Assembly (NCBI GenBank): GCA_017452505.1
Contig: JAFTMI010000033.1
Span: 1-64,000 of the forward strand
DNA: 64,000 nt
Direction: 5' to 3'
DNA from: Oscillospiraceae bacterium
GTDB taxonomy: Bacteria > Bacillota > Clostridia > Oscillospirales > Oscillospiraceae
Part shown: in pieces, positions 27,547 through 35,969 of the stretch
Layout: the number at the start of each line of letters is the position of its first letter
How positions within the stretch are numbered: the first letter of the stretch is position 1
The notes under the pieces: model-generated
The model's database searches: none
What the model was told of the DNA's origin: nothing
What the model saw: the letters and a program-made list of their open reading frames with translations, nothing else
Position numbers and translations under genes: made by a program

Positions 27547-27965
27547 CCCAAAGTCTCCAAGCCGTATTCATACAAAAGTCCGTTGATCTGCACAACGGAC
27601 AAGCCCTTGCAAAGTCCGTAAAGCACGATGCTGTCAAAGGGCAGCTTTACATACAGCTGGGCATAGCCGGCACATTTGAGCAGCTGCTGGGTTTCCTCAA
27701 TGTTCAGACCCATTCCCACAGCCAGGCACAGAAGCTTCTTCCGTTCCGGGACTCGGATGCCGGAGAATATCTGGTAACCGTAGACTTCGGAAATCTCCGC
27801 ATTTTTAATGACCTGGGATTTTTTCAGGCCCTTGGTCTCCAAAAGCCCGGCCAAGAGCTCTGTTAGCTTTTGGCTGACCATATAATCCTTATTCTCATCA
27901 TAAAAAGTCTGAAAATCCGGGCAAAGGCCCAGTTCTTCCACGATCTTTTCTGTATCCTTCTGCAT
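27543..27965 (-). CDS. helix-turn-helix-type protein of unknown function
   Basis: 140 residues from the ATG at 27965 behind GAAGGGATGGGG; an in-frame TTG further up is less likely. All-helical. The segment LLETKGLKKSQVIKNAEISEVYGYQIFSGIRVPERKKLLCLAVGMGLNIEETQQLL (about 42-95) has the form of an XRE-like domain with the recognition helix around SEVYGYQIFSG. First gene of the regulator / zinc-ribbon / kinase operon; a promoter lies just upstream. Confidence 0.7.
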   Translation of the reverse strand: MQKDTEKIVEELGLCPDFQTFYDENKDYMVSQKLTELLAGLLETKGLKKSQVIKNAEISEVYGYQIFSGIRVPERKKLLCLAVGMGLNIEETQQLLKCAGYAQLYVKLPFDSIVLYGLCKGLSVVQINGLLYEYGLETLG

Positions 27966-27994
27966 AAAAAGTCCCCATCCCTTCAATTTTTATC

Positions 27995-28023
27995 AGCATA
28001 CCATATTCGACAAATTTTTTCAA
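27995..28023 (-). promoter_or_regulatory. promoter of the HTH / zinc-ribbon / kinase operon
   Basis: TTGAAA (28018-28023), 17-bp spacer and TATGCT (27995-28000) on the minus strand. A CTATGCT/AGCATAG hairpin (28024-28040) lies just upstream. Confidence 0.65.
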
Positions 28024-28089
28024 CTATGCTGTCAGCATAGGACTTTTTTTATCGGGTTGCTTATAATTATTGTTGGGATGAGGGGCTTT

Positions 28090-28308
28090 TTATAGCTGCG
28101 CGTCCTCCGCCGTCAGCAGTTCGGTTATGGGCACTTCCAGTGCTCTTGAGAAGATCACCAAATCAATGTCGGTTACAAACCTCTCACCGTTTTCGACCCG
28201 ACGGATGAAATAATGATCCACATCAAACCCAAGTAACTGCATAATAGCCGCCAGCTTGCGTTGCGAGATCTTCTTTTCTTTTCGTATTTGCGCGATTCGG
28301 CGGCCACA
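28090..28308 (-). pseudogene. XRE-type regulator remnant without a start codon
   Basis: The minus strand encodes GRRIAQIRKEKKISQRKLAA...FIRRVENGERFVTDIDLVIFSRALEVPITELL..., a complete XRE helix-turn-helix of about 72 residues ending in TAA. The frame has no ATG, GTG or TTG between the preceding stop and the domain. The only ATG (in CTATGTGGCC) is in another frame, one base off. This looks like a frameshift at the very start, or an unusual start codon. Confidence 0.55.
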
Positions 28309-28488
28309 TAGGTTATATATGCTATTATAGCGTTAATGTTGGTGAACACTATTCAACACATTGGGCTAACCATAAAATTAAGGATGCAGCTCTCATTTTT
28401 TTAACTAATTTAAGCTGCATCACATCTTAATGTACGCAATTAGATTTGCGAATCTTTAAAATACAAATAATGAAAGAGGTAATTTACA

Positions 28489-29043
28489 ATGAGCGCAATT
28501 GAAATTGGTGGCATTTTAACTGGACACGAAGGCATAGACGGTTGGGTCTATAATGAAACAAACACCGCAAATGGTATTGGTTGCAAGCATAGATTTTATA
28601 ACTATTCCGGTAAGGCAATTAAATATATAACCTTCACTTACCTGCCCTACAACCGGGTAAATGATGTTGTAACCTGCCAAATTAACGGAAATAGCGAAGC
28701 AAGTGCCAGATTGACCGGTCCCATTGAACCGAATGAAGAATATGAAGCGAAATGGGATGTGTTGTGGTATAATCCCACCATTAAGAACGTCGAACTCAAA
28801 GATGTTTTTGTACAATACATGGATGGCACCCAGGAAACTATTCCCGGTAATGAAGTACTTAGTATCTATGCTCCTGAAAGTGAGTATCAAAAACAAAAGG
28901 CATTGAAGACAGCCGCAGAAGAAGAGAGAAAGTCTGCCGAAGCTGCGCTCAAGAAACAACAACTTGAAGAAACTATGCAGACTGTCAATGCTTTGAAAGA
29001 TTCTGTTGTTGGTGGTTTGAAGAGTCTTTTTAAAAAGAAGTAA
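28489..29043 (+). CDS. hypothetical protein (DUF5780-like) with C-terminal coiled coil
   Basis: 184 residues. A beta-rich N-terminal part (HRFYNYSGKAIKYITFTYLPYN, CQINGNSEASARLTGPIEP) resembles extracellular DUF5780-type domains but has no signal peptide. Residues 130-175 form a charged coiled coil (ESEYQKQKALKTAAEEERKS). It is markedly AT-richer than its neighbours and pairs with the membrane-protein gene 3 bases later. The region 28310-28488 upstream holds a GATGCAGCT/AGCTGCATC inverted repeat and no gene. Ribosome site AAAGAGGT. Confidence 0.7.
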   Translation: MSAIEIGGILTGHEGIDGWVYNETNTANGIGCKHRFYNYSGKAIKYITFTYLPYNRVNDVVTCQINGNSEASARLTGPIEPNEEYEAKWDVLWYNPTIKNVELKDVFVQYMDGTQETIPGNEVLSIYAPESEYQKQKALKTAAEEERKSAEAALKKQQLEETMQTVNALKDSVVGGLKSLFKKK

Positions 29044-29046
29044 TAG

Positions 29047-29679
29047 ATGATGGAAACAAATCGCAAGCAAGAAAACGAAATTGAAAAGGCATATAAGCAA
29101 TCTCTAACACAGGAATTCATCTACGATGCCTCTCAAAAAATCCTATTTGTTCTAACAATGCTAATATTGTTTGCTCTGCCTTGGGATGGAGAAACGCGAT
29201 TTGCCATATTTATTTTCTGTTCCGTCGGCGGTCGAATCTTCATTATGCCTGTTATACAAGGCTTTGTACAAAAAATCACCTACTTATTTGGTGGGCGAAA
29301 AAGCAATACTCCTTTCTTGCACATACCTCGTTTCATCTGGAGTCTGTTTGTTCTTGGTGTCGTATTATATATCACTATAGATTGCCTGTGTACCGCCCAT
29401 TCCATAGGAACTTTTCTGGTAAATTTAGTTCGCGGTATCATAATGGCTTACATTGGATATGTCATCTTTGCTAAAAAAACATATCTTTTCAATCCCCCCA
29501 GCGATCCCAACAAGAGAGGAACAAAGGCATGGAAGGAAGCAAATGGCGTTGTAAAGGTAAATACGGATTTAATGAACCCTCTGTATCGTGACAAATACGG
29601 CAACTACTATCAAGGAAGTGGTTTTGTGCCCGTTCCGCCACCAGTGCAGATAGTCGATAAAAACTACCATCGCAAATAA
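29047..29679 (+). CDS. membrane protein of unknown function
   Basis: 210 residues with four hydrophobic segments between about residues 28 and 142 (ILFVLTMLILFAL, FIFCSVGGRIFIMPVI, FIWSLFVLGVVLYITI, GIIMAYIGYVIFA), and a polar, proline-rich tail. Start 3 bases after the upstream stop, so cotranscribed with the DUF5780-like gene. AT-rich, probably acquired together with it. Function unknown. Confidence 0.7.
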   Translation: MMETNRKQENEIEKAYKQSLTQEFIYDASQKILFVLTMLILFALPWDGETRFAIFIFCSVGGRIFIMPVIQGFVQKITYLFGGRKSNTPFLHIPRFIWSLFVLGVVLYITIDCLCTAHSIGTFLVNLVRGIIMAYIGYVIFAKKTYLFNPPSDPNKRGTKAWKEANGVVKVNTDLMNPLYRDKYGNYYQGSGFVPVPPPVQIVDKNYHRK

Positions 29680-29686
29680 CAAACAA

Positions 29687-29717
29687 GCCCGGTGCGTACA
29701 GCACCGGGCAGTTTTTT
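29687..29717 (+). terminator. terminator of the two-gene AT-rich unit
   Basis: GCCCGGTGC, 5-base loop, GCACCGGGC, then AGTTTTTT. Confidence 0.88.
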
Positions 29718-29730
29718 CGACTTCAAGTTT

Positions 29731-29809
29731 CCTCATTGCGAGGGCATTTATGCCCGTGATTCATATTATACCGGGAGATTGCCACGCCCCTAAAGGGGCT
29801 CGCAATGAC
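29731..29809. repeat. dispersed repeat, family A, copy 3 (short form)
   Basis: 79 bp with CGAGGGCATTTATGCCCGTG, as in copy 2, GGGAGATTGCCACGCC, and the end GCTCGCAATGACA. Located between the AT-rich pair and trkA. Confidence 0.8.
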
Positions 29810-29848
29810 AGCGAAAATCGAAGCAGTTTCTATCGTAGAGGAGGGATA

Positions 29849-29876
29849 TTGCTTTTTTGCACCAGTGTGATATAAT
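29849..29876 (+). promoter_or_regulatory. promoter of trkA-trkH
   Basis: TTGCTT (29849-29854), 16-bp spacer, TATAAT (29871-29876). Confidence 0.6.
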
Positions 29877-29910
29877 GAAAGATAATTTCCGTGAAAATGA
29901 GGGTTTTTGT

Positions 29911-31269
29911 ATGAACATTATCATTGCAGGCGCCGGTAAGGTAGGCAAGGTGCTGATGCGGCAGCTCACCACTGAGGGTCACTCCCTCACTGTCATCGAC
30001 CAGAACAGCCACACTTTGGAAACTTTGGTGGTGCGCTATGATGCCATCGGTGTACAGGGCAACTGCGCCTCCAAGGAGGTTTTGGAGCAGGCAGATGTAC
30101 ATAACGCGGATCTTCTCATCGCCGCCACCAACGCAGACGAGATCAATCTGCTGTGCTGTATGACCGCCCACGGCCTCAACCCCAAAATTCACACCATCGC
30201 CCGGATCCGCAACCCGGAATACACCGAGCAGATCATGACCATGCGGGACACCTTCCCCCTGTCCCTGACCATCAATCCCGAAAAGCAGGCCGCTTTGGAA
30301 ATCGAGCGGTTACTGAAATTCCCCGGCTTTTTACGGCGGGAATCCTTTGCCAAGGGTCGTTCCGAGATCGTGGAGCTACGCATCGACGGCAAAAGCAAGC
30401 TTAACAATGTGGCGCTGATGGATATGAGCAGCGTTGTCAAATGCCGGGTGCTGGTTTGCGCGGTACTCCGGGGCGGACAGGCTGTTGCCCCCAGCGGTAC
30501 TTTCGTTTTGCAGGAGGGCGACCGGATCTTCGTGACCGCCCCCACTGCTGATCTTTCTGTATTGCTGAAAAATTTGGGCATTACCACCCGTCCTGTGCGC
30601 CGGGTGATGATCTGCGGCGGTGGCCGTGTGGCTTACTATTTGGCCCAGGCTTTGGAGGATGACCACATCTCCGTTCTGCTTTTGGAACGAAATCCGGCGC
30701 GCTGCCAAACTTTGGCAGAAAGTCTGCCCAATACCCAGGTGATCCAGGGCGATTGCAGCAGCCAGGCCCTTTTGGAAGAACAGGGCATTCAGGACTGCGA
30801 TGCGGTGGTTGCCCTTACCGGCCTGGATGAGACCAACATCATCCTCTCCCTCTATGCCAATACCCGGGGCGTGACCCAGACCGTCACCAAGCTCAGCCGG
30901 GAGGAGATCATCAGCATTGCTGGCTCTATGGCATTGGGCAGCATCATCAGCCCCAAGGAGCTTTCCAGCAATATCATCGTCCACTATGTCCGGGCTATGG
31001 AAAATCAAACCGGCGCTGCGGTATCCGTCCACGCCATTGCCGACGGCCAGGCGGAAGCCATTGAATTTTTGGTTGACGAAAACACCCCCAACTGCGGTGT
31101 GCCTCTGAAGGCTATGAAGCTCAAGCCCGATGTGCTGGTAGCCAGCATCATTCACGGCACAAGCTCCCAGATCCCCGGCGGTGACTCCCAGTTCGCACCC
31201 GGCGACCGGGTAGTCGTTGTCACCAGCCGTCGCGGCTCTCTGCAGCAGCTGGGCGATATCTTCGCATAA
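29911..31269 (+). CDS. trkA: Trk-type potassium uptake regulatory NAD-binding protein TrkA
   Basis: 452 residues from the ATG at 29911 (MNIIIAGAGKVGKVL). Two tandem RCK units, each an NAD-binding Rossmann domain (IIAGAGKVGKVL and MICGGGRVAYYLAQAL) followed by a TrkA-C domain. It is a cytoplasmic gating ring for the TrkH channel encoded 12 bases downstream. In-frame ATGs upstream lack a ribosome site and one precedes the mapped promoter end. Confidence 0.95.
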   Translation: MNIIIAGAGKVGKVLMRQLTTEGHSLTVIDQNSHTLETLVVRYDAIGVQGNCASKEVLEQADVHNADLLIAATNADEINLLCCMTAHGLNPKIHTIARIRNPEYTEQIMTMRDTFPLSLTINPEKQAALEIERLLKFPGFLRRESFAKGRSEIVELRIDGKSKLNNVALMDMSSVVKCRVLVCAVLRGGQAVAPSGTFVLQEGDRIFVTAPTADLSVLLKNLGITTRPVRRVMICGGGRVAYYLAQALEDDHISVLLLERNPARCQTLAESLPNTQVIQGDCSSQALLEEQGIQDCDAVVALTGLDETNIILSLYANTRGVTQTVTKLSREEIISIAGSMALGSIISPKELSSNIIVHYVRAMENQTGAAVSVHAIADGQAEAIEFLVDENTPNCGVPLKAMKLKPDVLVASIIHGTSSQIPGGDSQFAPGDRVVVVTSRRGSLQQLGDIFA

Positions 31270-31281
31270 CGGGGGCTGGGT

Positions 31282-32733
31282 ATGAATTATAAGATGATGG
31301 GGCGATTTATCGCCCAAATCGTAGCGGTCGAAGCCGTTTTTATGATTCCGGCTTTGGCTATCAGCTTAGGCTACGGCGAATGGGCTGCGGTGAAGGCCTT
31401 TGCCATCACCTTGGGCATTATGCTCTGCCTGTCCGGTATCTTTTATGCCCTGTGCCGCCGGGCCGAAAAGCTCTTCGGTGCCCGGGAGGGTCTTGCCTGC
31501 GTGGCATTGAGCTGGATTGTAATGAGTCTTTTGGGTGCGCTGCCCTTTGTGCTGTGCGGCCAAGTGTCCAACTACATAGATGCTCTGTTTGAGATCATTT
31601 CCGGCTTCACCACCACCGGTGCTTCTGTAATTGCCAATGTGGAAGGCCTTTATAAGGGCATTCTCTACTGGCGCAGCTTCAGCCACTGGATCGGCGGTAT
31701 GGGCGTGCTGGTTTTCCTGCTGGCCATTCTTCCCGGCGGAGGCGGCTCCGGCTTTACTATGCATCTGCTGCGGGCGGAAAGCCCCGGCCCGGATGTGGGT
31801 AAGTTAGTGCCGAAAATGCGGCAGACCGCCTCGATCCTCTATGTGATCTACATAGCGCTCACAATTTTGAATGTGATATTCCTGCTATTTGGCAAAATGC
31901 ACTGGCTCAACGCCCTGTGCACCGCCTTCGGCACTGCCGGCACCGGCGGTTTCGGTGTGTTTAACGATTCTCTGGGCAGTGTCAGCCCCTATATTCAAAA
32001 TGTGACCACCGTGTTTATGTTCCTGTTCGGTGTAAACTTCAGCTGCTACTATCTGCTGCTTCTTGGCAAGCTGCGCAGCGTGTTCAAGGACGAGGAACTG
32101 CGGCTGTATGTGGGATTGGCTGTGGCCAGCATCCTTGCCATCGTGCTGAATATTCGGCCGCTGTATGCCACCTTGGAAGAAACCGTCCGCCACGCGGCAT
32201 TCCAGGTATCCTCCATTATGACCACCACCGGCTACACCACCACCGACTATGACCTGTGGCCCGCTTTTTCCAAGGCGATCCTGCTGATGCTGATGATGGT
32301 GGGCGCCTGTGCCGGCTCCACCGGCGGCGGCCTCAAATGCATCCGGGTTCTGCTGCTGTTTAAGGCCCTGCGGCGAAATATCCGGCAGATCCTCAATCCC
32401 CGGAAGGTGCTGGTGGTCCGCAGCAACGACAAGGTGGTAGACGAAAAGGTTTTGGCTAACACCAATGCCTATTTTGCCGCCTATGTCATTATTTTAGTGG
32501 TGTGTACACTGATCCTTTCTTTGGACGGATTCAATTTGGAAACCAATTTGTCAGCGACCATTGCCACCTTCAACAACATCGGACCCGGTATGGCCGCTGT
32601 CGGCCCCACCTGCAATTATGCCGCCTACAGCGCGCTGTCCAAGCTGACTATGAGCCTGGCAATGCTTGCTGGCCGTTTGGAGATCTTCCCCATTCTGATC
32701 CTGTTCTCCCGTGGCACTTGGCGCAGAAAATAA
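31282..32733 (+). CDS. trkH: Trk-type potassium uptake channel TrkH
   Basis: 483 residues, about ten membrane segments in four M1-P-M2 repeats. The four selectivity-loop regions are readable: TTTGASV, GTAGTGGFG, TTTGYTT and NNIGPGMAAVGPT. CAGSTGGGLKCIR follows the third. Forms the K+ uptake complex with TrkA. Start after GGGGGCTGGGT. Confidence 0.95.
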   Translation: MNYKMMGRFIAQIVAVEAVFMIPALAISLGYGEWAAVKAFAITLGIMLCLSGIFYALCRRAEKLFGAREGLACVALSWIVMSLLGALPFVLCGQVSNYIDALFEIISGFTTTGASVIANVEGLYKGILYWRSFSHWIGGMGVLVFLLAILPGGGGSGFTMHLLRAESPGPDVGKLVPKMRQTASILYVIYIALTILNVIFLLFGKMHWLNALCTAFGTAGTGGFGVFNDSLGSVSPYIQNVTTVFMFLFGVNFSCYYLLLLGKLRSVFKDEELRLYVGLAVASILAIVLNIRPLYATLEETVRHAAFQVSSIMTTTGYTTTDYDLWPAFSKAILLMLMMVGACAGSTGGGLKCIRVLLLFKALRRNIRQILNPRKVLVVRSNDKVVDEKVLANTNAYFAAYVIILVVCTLILSLDGFNLETNLSATIATFNNIGPGMAAVGPTCNYAAYSALSKLTMSLAMLAGRLEIFPILILFSRGTWRRK

Positions 32734-32737
32734 AGAA

Positions 32738-32765
32738 AAGCCTGCCGATCAATCGGCAGGCTTAT
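32738..32765. terminator. terminator between trkH and the DtxR-type gene
   Basis: AAGCCTGCCGAT/ATCGGCAGGCTT with a 2-base gap, between convergent genes; it overlaps the end of the regulator gene. Confidence 0.8.
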
Positions 32766-33132
32766 TTTCATAGTCTGTAATGAATTTTTTGATAGCCTCA
32801 AAGGATTCATCGCTGATAGCATGCTCTAATTTGCAGGCATCCTCACTGGCTACCTCGGGGCTGACCCCCAAACGGATCAGCAAATTGGACAGCAGGGTGT
32901 GGCGCTCATAGATTTTCTCCGCCACCGCTATACCCGCCCGGGTAAGGGTAATAGAACCGTCCTTGGCGATGCGAATAAAATCGCCGTCCTTTAGTAAGCC
33001 CATAGCCCGGCTGATACTGGGCTTGGAATAGCCCATATACTCGGCGATGTCTACAGACCGGACATTGCCGTTTTTCTTAAGCAGTACATAAATGGATTCC
33101 AGATACATCTCGCCGGATTCCTGAATGCGCAT
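32749..33132 (-). CDS. DtxR/MntR-family metal-dependent regulator
   Basis: 127 residues from the ATG at 33132 behind AAAAGGAGGGAATATT. N-terminal winged helix (EMYLESIYVLL, VRSVDIAEYMGYSKPSISRAMGLLKDGDFI) and the metal-binding dimerization domain (ERHTLLSNLLIRLGV, DACKLEHAISDESFEAI), ending without the SH3-like third domain, as in MntR-type members. Represses metal-uptake genes when Mn or Fe is bound; the target may be feoB at 62-64 kb or genes outside. A perfect inverted repeat lies upstream of its promoter. Confidence 0.9.
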   Translation of the reverse strand: MRIQESGEMYLESIYVLLKKNGNVRSVDIAEYMGYSKPSISRAMGLLKDGDFIRIAKDGSITLTRAGIAVAEKIYERHTLLSNLLIRLGVSPEVASEDACKLEHAISDESFEAIKKFITDYENKPAD

Positions 33133-33162
33133 AATATTCCCTCCTTTTGGCAGGATGAGATT

Positions 33163-33226
33163 AGTATACCACAATTCTTCCGGTTTTGCAAATATGTATG
33201 CCAATTATCCAAAAGGATAATTGGCA
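33163..33226 (-). promoter_or_regulatory. promoter of the DtxR-type gene with upstream inverted repeat
   Basis: TTGCAA (33186-33191), 17-bp spacer, TATACT (33163-33168) on the minus strand. Eight bases upstream of the -35 box is the perfect repeat TGCCAATTATCC/GGATAATTGGCA (33199-33226, 4-base centre), without a T run, so more likely an operator than a terminator. Confidence 0.65.
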
Positions 33227-33230
33227 TTGC

Positions 33231-33447
33231 AGAGGTCAAAGAAGACGGCAAGGCAAGCAATGCGACCCCGAAGTGTATATAGATACTCGAGAGGGGAGCA
33301 TTGCGCAGTAAGTCAAAATGCCTTGCGTAGCAAGCTTTTTTGACACCTCATCCGACAAAAATCAATGATTTTTGCCACCTTCCCCTCAAGGGGAAGGCTA
33401 TTGTGATATTACTGCATTTTGACGATTGGCGGCTTCTGTGATCCTCT
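33231..33447 (+). repeat. dispersed structured repeat, family B, copy 2
   Basis: Inverted relative to 8309-8535 and alignable over its length. Its central hairpin is GCAATGC/GCATTGC (33257-33263 with 33298-33304) plus CCCC/GGGG (33266-33269 with 33293-33296), in the same place as the differently sequenced hairpin of copy 1. It ends 8 bases before the recombinase stop codon, right at the likely left edge of the mobile element. Confidence 0.8.
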
Positions 33448-33454
33448 GGGCAGA

Positions 33455-35125
33455 TTACTGCATGCCCTGCTCGTAAGCTTCGATCATCTTCTTGAAAGTG
33501 TGACCCGTACGAAGCGTGAGTTTTTCGAGGTATTTCTGCGTGGTCTCACCGGTAAAAATCTTGATATCCAGCCGCAGAGAGCCGTCATCCTCCGGGGTCA
33601 CAAGAATCTTGTCGATATACTTGCTGACAAACTCAGCTGTGATCATACCTTGGGCAGCATCCCGCTGGGCAGCTTCCAGTGTAGCACGAATGGTGTCCAT
33701 ATGCTTGCGGAACTCTTCACGGGAGAACATCTGCTGTTCCAAATCTAAAATCTGCGCCTCCGCATCCTTGATCTCCTCGGTGCATTGCTTATTCATAGTG
33801 AGAAAGTCAGCGTCGGTCAGTTGTCCGGTTACATTGTACTCCAGCAGCTTGCTTTTCTTTTTCTGGGCAAGTTCCAGCCGTTCCTTCTGTTGGGCAATTT
33901 GCTTGGGAATCTGATTGTCCTCATCCAGGGAGCGGTACATCTCCATATACTCCTCAATGAGCGCGGCTACATTGACCTCAGTTTCCTGGAATACCTCAAA
34001 AAGCAGCGGCTTGATTTCATCTTCGTAGATGGGGAAGGACGCGCAAGAATCTGCACCATTCTTGATCTTACCGGAGCAGACCCACTTGCTGTTTTTGTTG
34101 CCCTGCTTGTCCTTGGACTCCCGGCGGTAGTAGGCCGCGCCGCAGTGAGTACATAACAGCTTGCCGGTGAGTAGATTCTGATGATTGCAGATACCTTGCC
34201 GGCTCTTTACATCATCGCTGCGCCGTTTTAAGACTTCGTTAGCTTTGTCCCACAATTCTTCAGTAACAATAGCAGGAACGATCTCCCCGGTCTCATCCTT
34301 AAACATCACCCATTCCTCCGGCGGGAGGAATTTTTGCTTTTTGGAGAACATATCGATGACCCGGACTTTGTTGCCTACATAATAGCCTTTATACTTTGGA
34401 TTGGCAATCATATTGGACATTGTAGTATGAGCGATCTTGTTGCCGTTGTGGTTGCGATAGCCTTTCTGCCAGAAAATCGTTTCGATTTGCTTCATAGAAT
34501 ACTGTCCGGTGGCGTAGAGATCAAAAAGTTCACGGACCATCTCCGCCTGTTCCTCGTCAATCACCAATCTGCCACCATCCTTGACGTAGCCGAAGATGCG
34601 GCTGTTACCTAACACAACCTTGTCCTTAATAGCTTGCTGGTGGCCAAACTTCACACGGCTGCTCAGCTTTCGCAGCTCGTCCTGGGCAATGGAGGACATA
34701 ATGGACAGACGAAGCTCGGAGTCCTCGTCCAAAGTGTTGATATTATCGTTCTGAAAAAACACACCAACGCCATAGCCCAACAGCTGCCGGGTAAACTGAA
34801 TAGAGTCCAGGGTATTTCTTGCAAACCGGGAGATTTCTTTTGTAATAACCAAGTCAAACTTGTCCTCTGCGGCATCTTCGACCATTCGGTTGAAATTTTC
34901 CCGCTTCTTGGTGGAGATACCGGATAGACCCTCGTCAATATACCCGGGCACGAAGGTCCAGTTGCGATTGCGCTTAATAAACTCGTCGTAATAATTTATC
35001 TGATTTCCCAATGAGTTCAACTGCTCGTCTGATTCAGATGAGACTCGCGCATAAAATGTTACCCGCAGAGGAATATCGTAAATCGATTTTGTTTTGAGCA
35101 TCTGCCGCACACTATGTATGTCCAT
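33455..35125 (-). CDS. large serine recombinase (site-specific integrase)
   Basis: 556 residues. Resolvase catalytic domain (about 20-165, FYARVSSESDEQ with the nucleophilic Ser, then ITKEISRFARNTLDS), recombinase domain (about 180-290, GYRNHNGNKIAHTTMSNMIANPKYKGYYVG), a zinc ribbon (CTHCGAAYYRRES...KWVCSGKIKNGADSC, about 335-375), a long coiled coil (about 410-480) and a C-terminal tail. This is the layout of Tn-type and phage-type integrases that integrate and excise elements without a homologous core. Promoter at 35166-35194. Confidence 0.93.
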   Translation of the reverse strand: MDIHSVRQMLKTKSIYDIPLRVTFYARVSSESDEQLNSLGNQINYYDEFIKRNRNWTFVPGYIDEGLSGISTKKRENFNRMVEDAAEDKFDLVITKEISRFARNTLDSIQFTRQLLGYGVGVFFQNDNINTLDEDSELRLSIMSSIAQDELRKLSSRVKFGHQQAIKDKVVLGNSRIFGYVKDGGRLVIDEEQAEMVRELFDLYATGQYSMKQIETIFWQKGYRNHNGNKIAHTTMSNMIANPKYKGYYVGNKVRVIDMFSKKQKFLPPEEWVMFKDETGEIVPAIVTEELWDKANEVLKRRSDDVKSRQGICNHQNLLTGKLLCTHCGAAYYRRESKDKQGNKNSKWVCSGKIKNGADSCASFPIYEDEIKPLLFEVFQETEVNVAALIEEYMEMYRSLDEDNQIPKQIAQQKERLELAQKKKSKLLEYNVTGQLTDADFLTMNKQCTEEIKDAEAQILDLEQQMFSREEFRKHMDTIRATLEAAQRDAAQGMITAEFVSKYIDKILVTPEDDGSLRLDIKIFTGETTQKYLEKLTLRTGHTFKKMIEAYEQGMQ

Positions 35126-35165
35126 CTTTCTCTCCTCCGAAAGTTCGTTGTATCATTACCTTTAA

Positions 35166-35194
35166 AGTATAATATAAATTCACGAACAAATCAA
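35166..35194 (-). promoter_or_regulatory. promoter of the serine recombinase
   Basis: TTGATT (35189-35194), 17-bp spacer, TATACT (35166-35171) on the minus strand. Confidence 0.6.
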
Positions 35195-35295
35195 GAGCTA
35201 ATTGGCAAAGCATTTGCTCGTAAAACAATTTATCCTAGCTATGACGGTACTTTGTAAGCTAAAAAGAGAAAGCGAAAATTAGCTGCTTGCACCTT

Positions 35296-35553
35296 TTATC
35301 GAGATAGCGATACTGATTCAAGTTTTGTGAGGGAAAAAACATCATCTATCTCAAGTAGTTCAAAAAAGAAGGGTTCTCGGTAAGCAAAAAGTGCAACTTC
35401 TCCTTCATAACGGTTGGGGCTTTTGCTGTACACGCTGAAGACATCATCGTAATCTATACCAAAATAATTTGCAACCTTCATATAGATATCAATTGATGCA
35501 ACATCTGAAAAAAGTTCTTCACTATTAATAGACGGATAATTAGTTATGTTCAT
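35296..35553 (-). CDS. small hypothetical protein
   Basis: 85 residues starting MNITNYPSINSEELFSDVASID; the ATG at 35553 follows AAAAGGAGTACTTTT. Acidic, no membrane segment or signal. The central MKVANYFGIDYDDVFSVYSK has a helix-turn-helix-like look but I cannot assign it. It lies between the recombinase and the mob genes, where accessory and control genes of such elements usually sit. Confidence 0.6.
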   Translation of the reverse strand: MNITNYPSINSEELFSDVASIDIYMKVANYFGIDYDDVFSVYSKSPNRYEGEVALFAYREPFFFELLEIDDVFSLTKLESVSLSR

Positions 35554-35619
35554 AAAAGTACTCCTTTTGTTATTTTGATAGTATAGCTTAATTGTGTGAT
35601 TATAATAGTGCAATCACCA

Positions 35620-35838
35620 TCAGGATTCTTTATATTTTTCTTTTTCTGCGGTTTTGCCAAAGATGGACCCTTTGCGGCTTTCGATTTTTACAATCATGCG
35701 ATTCCGTTCTGCTTCTGTGAGCATACCTTTACCGTACAAATAGTCGTTGAAAAAACTTAGCCAAAGCTGTTCGCATAGGCATACCTTTTGCTGTTCCGGT
35801 TTAATAGAATTGTTTTCTGCCACAAAGTCCACCTCCAT
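35620..35838 (-). CDS. small SHOCT-like element protein
   Basis: 72 residues. The middle, LWLSFFNDYLYGKGMLTEAERNRMIVKIESR (about 26-56), has the form of the SHOCT-like motif of small proteins common in Clostridia mobilizable elements. Ends in a Lys/Glu-rich tail. Function unknown. It sits upstream of the recombinase on the same strand. Confidence 0.6.
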   Translation of the reverse strand: MEVDFVAENNSIKPEQQKVCLCEQLWLSFFNDYLYGKGMLTEAERNRMIVKIESRKGSIFGKTAEKEKYKES

Positions 35839-35969
35839 TCTGCAAAACTTTGGCTTGAATAGTTTCTTTGTCTATATAATGCCTTTCCTAACACCGTTTC
35901 TTGCAGGATTGACCAGATTCTATGTAAACAAATTGTAAACTTTTCAAAAGCATTAAGCAGGTTGCTTTG

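Noticed and set aside
33420..33460. Attachment site of the serine recombinase
   Set aside because: The element edge is probably here, but I found no matching direct repeat at the other side, so no att site is claimed.
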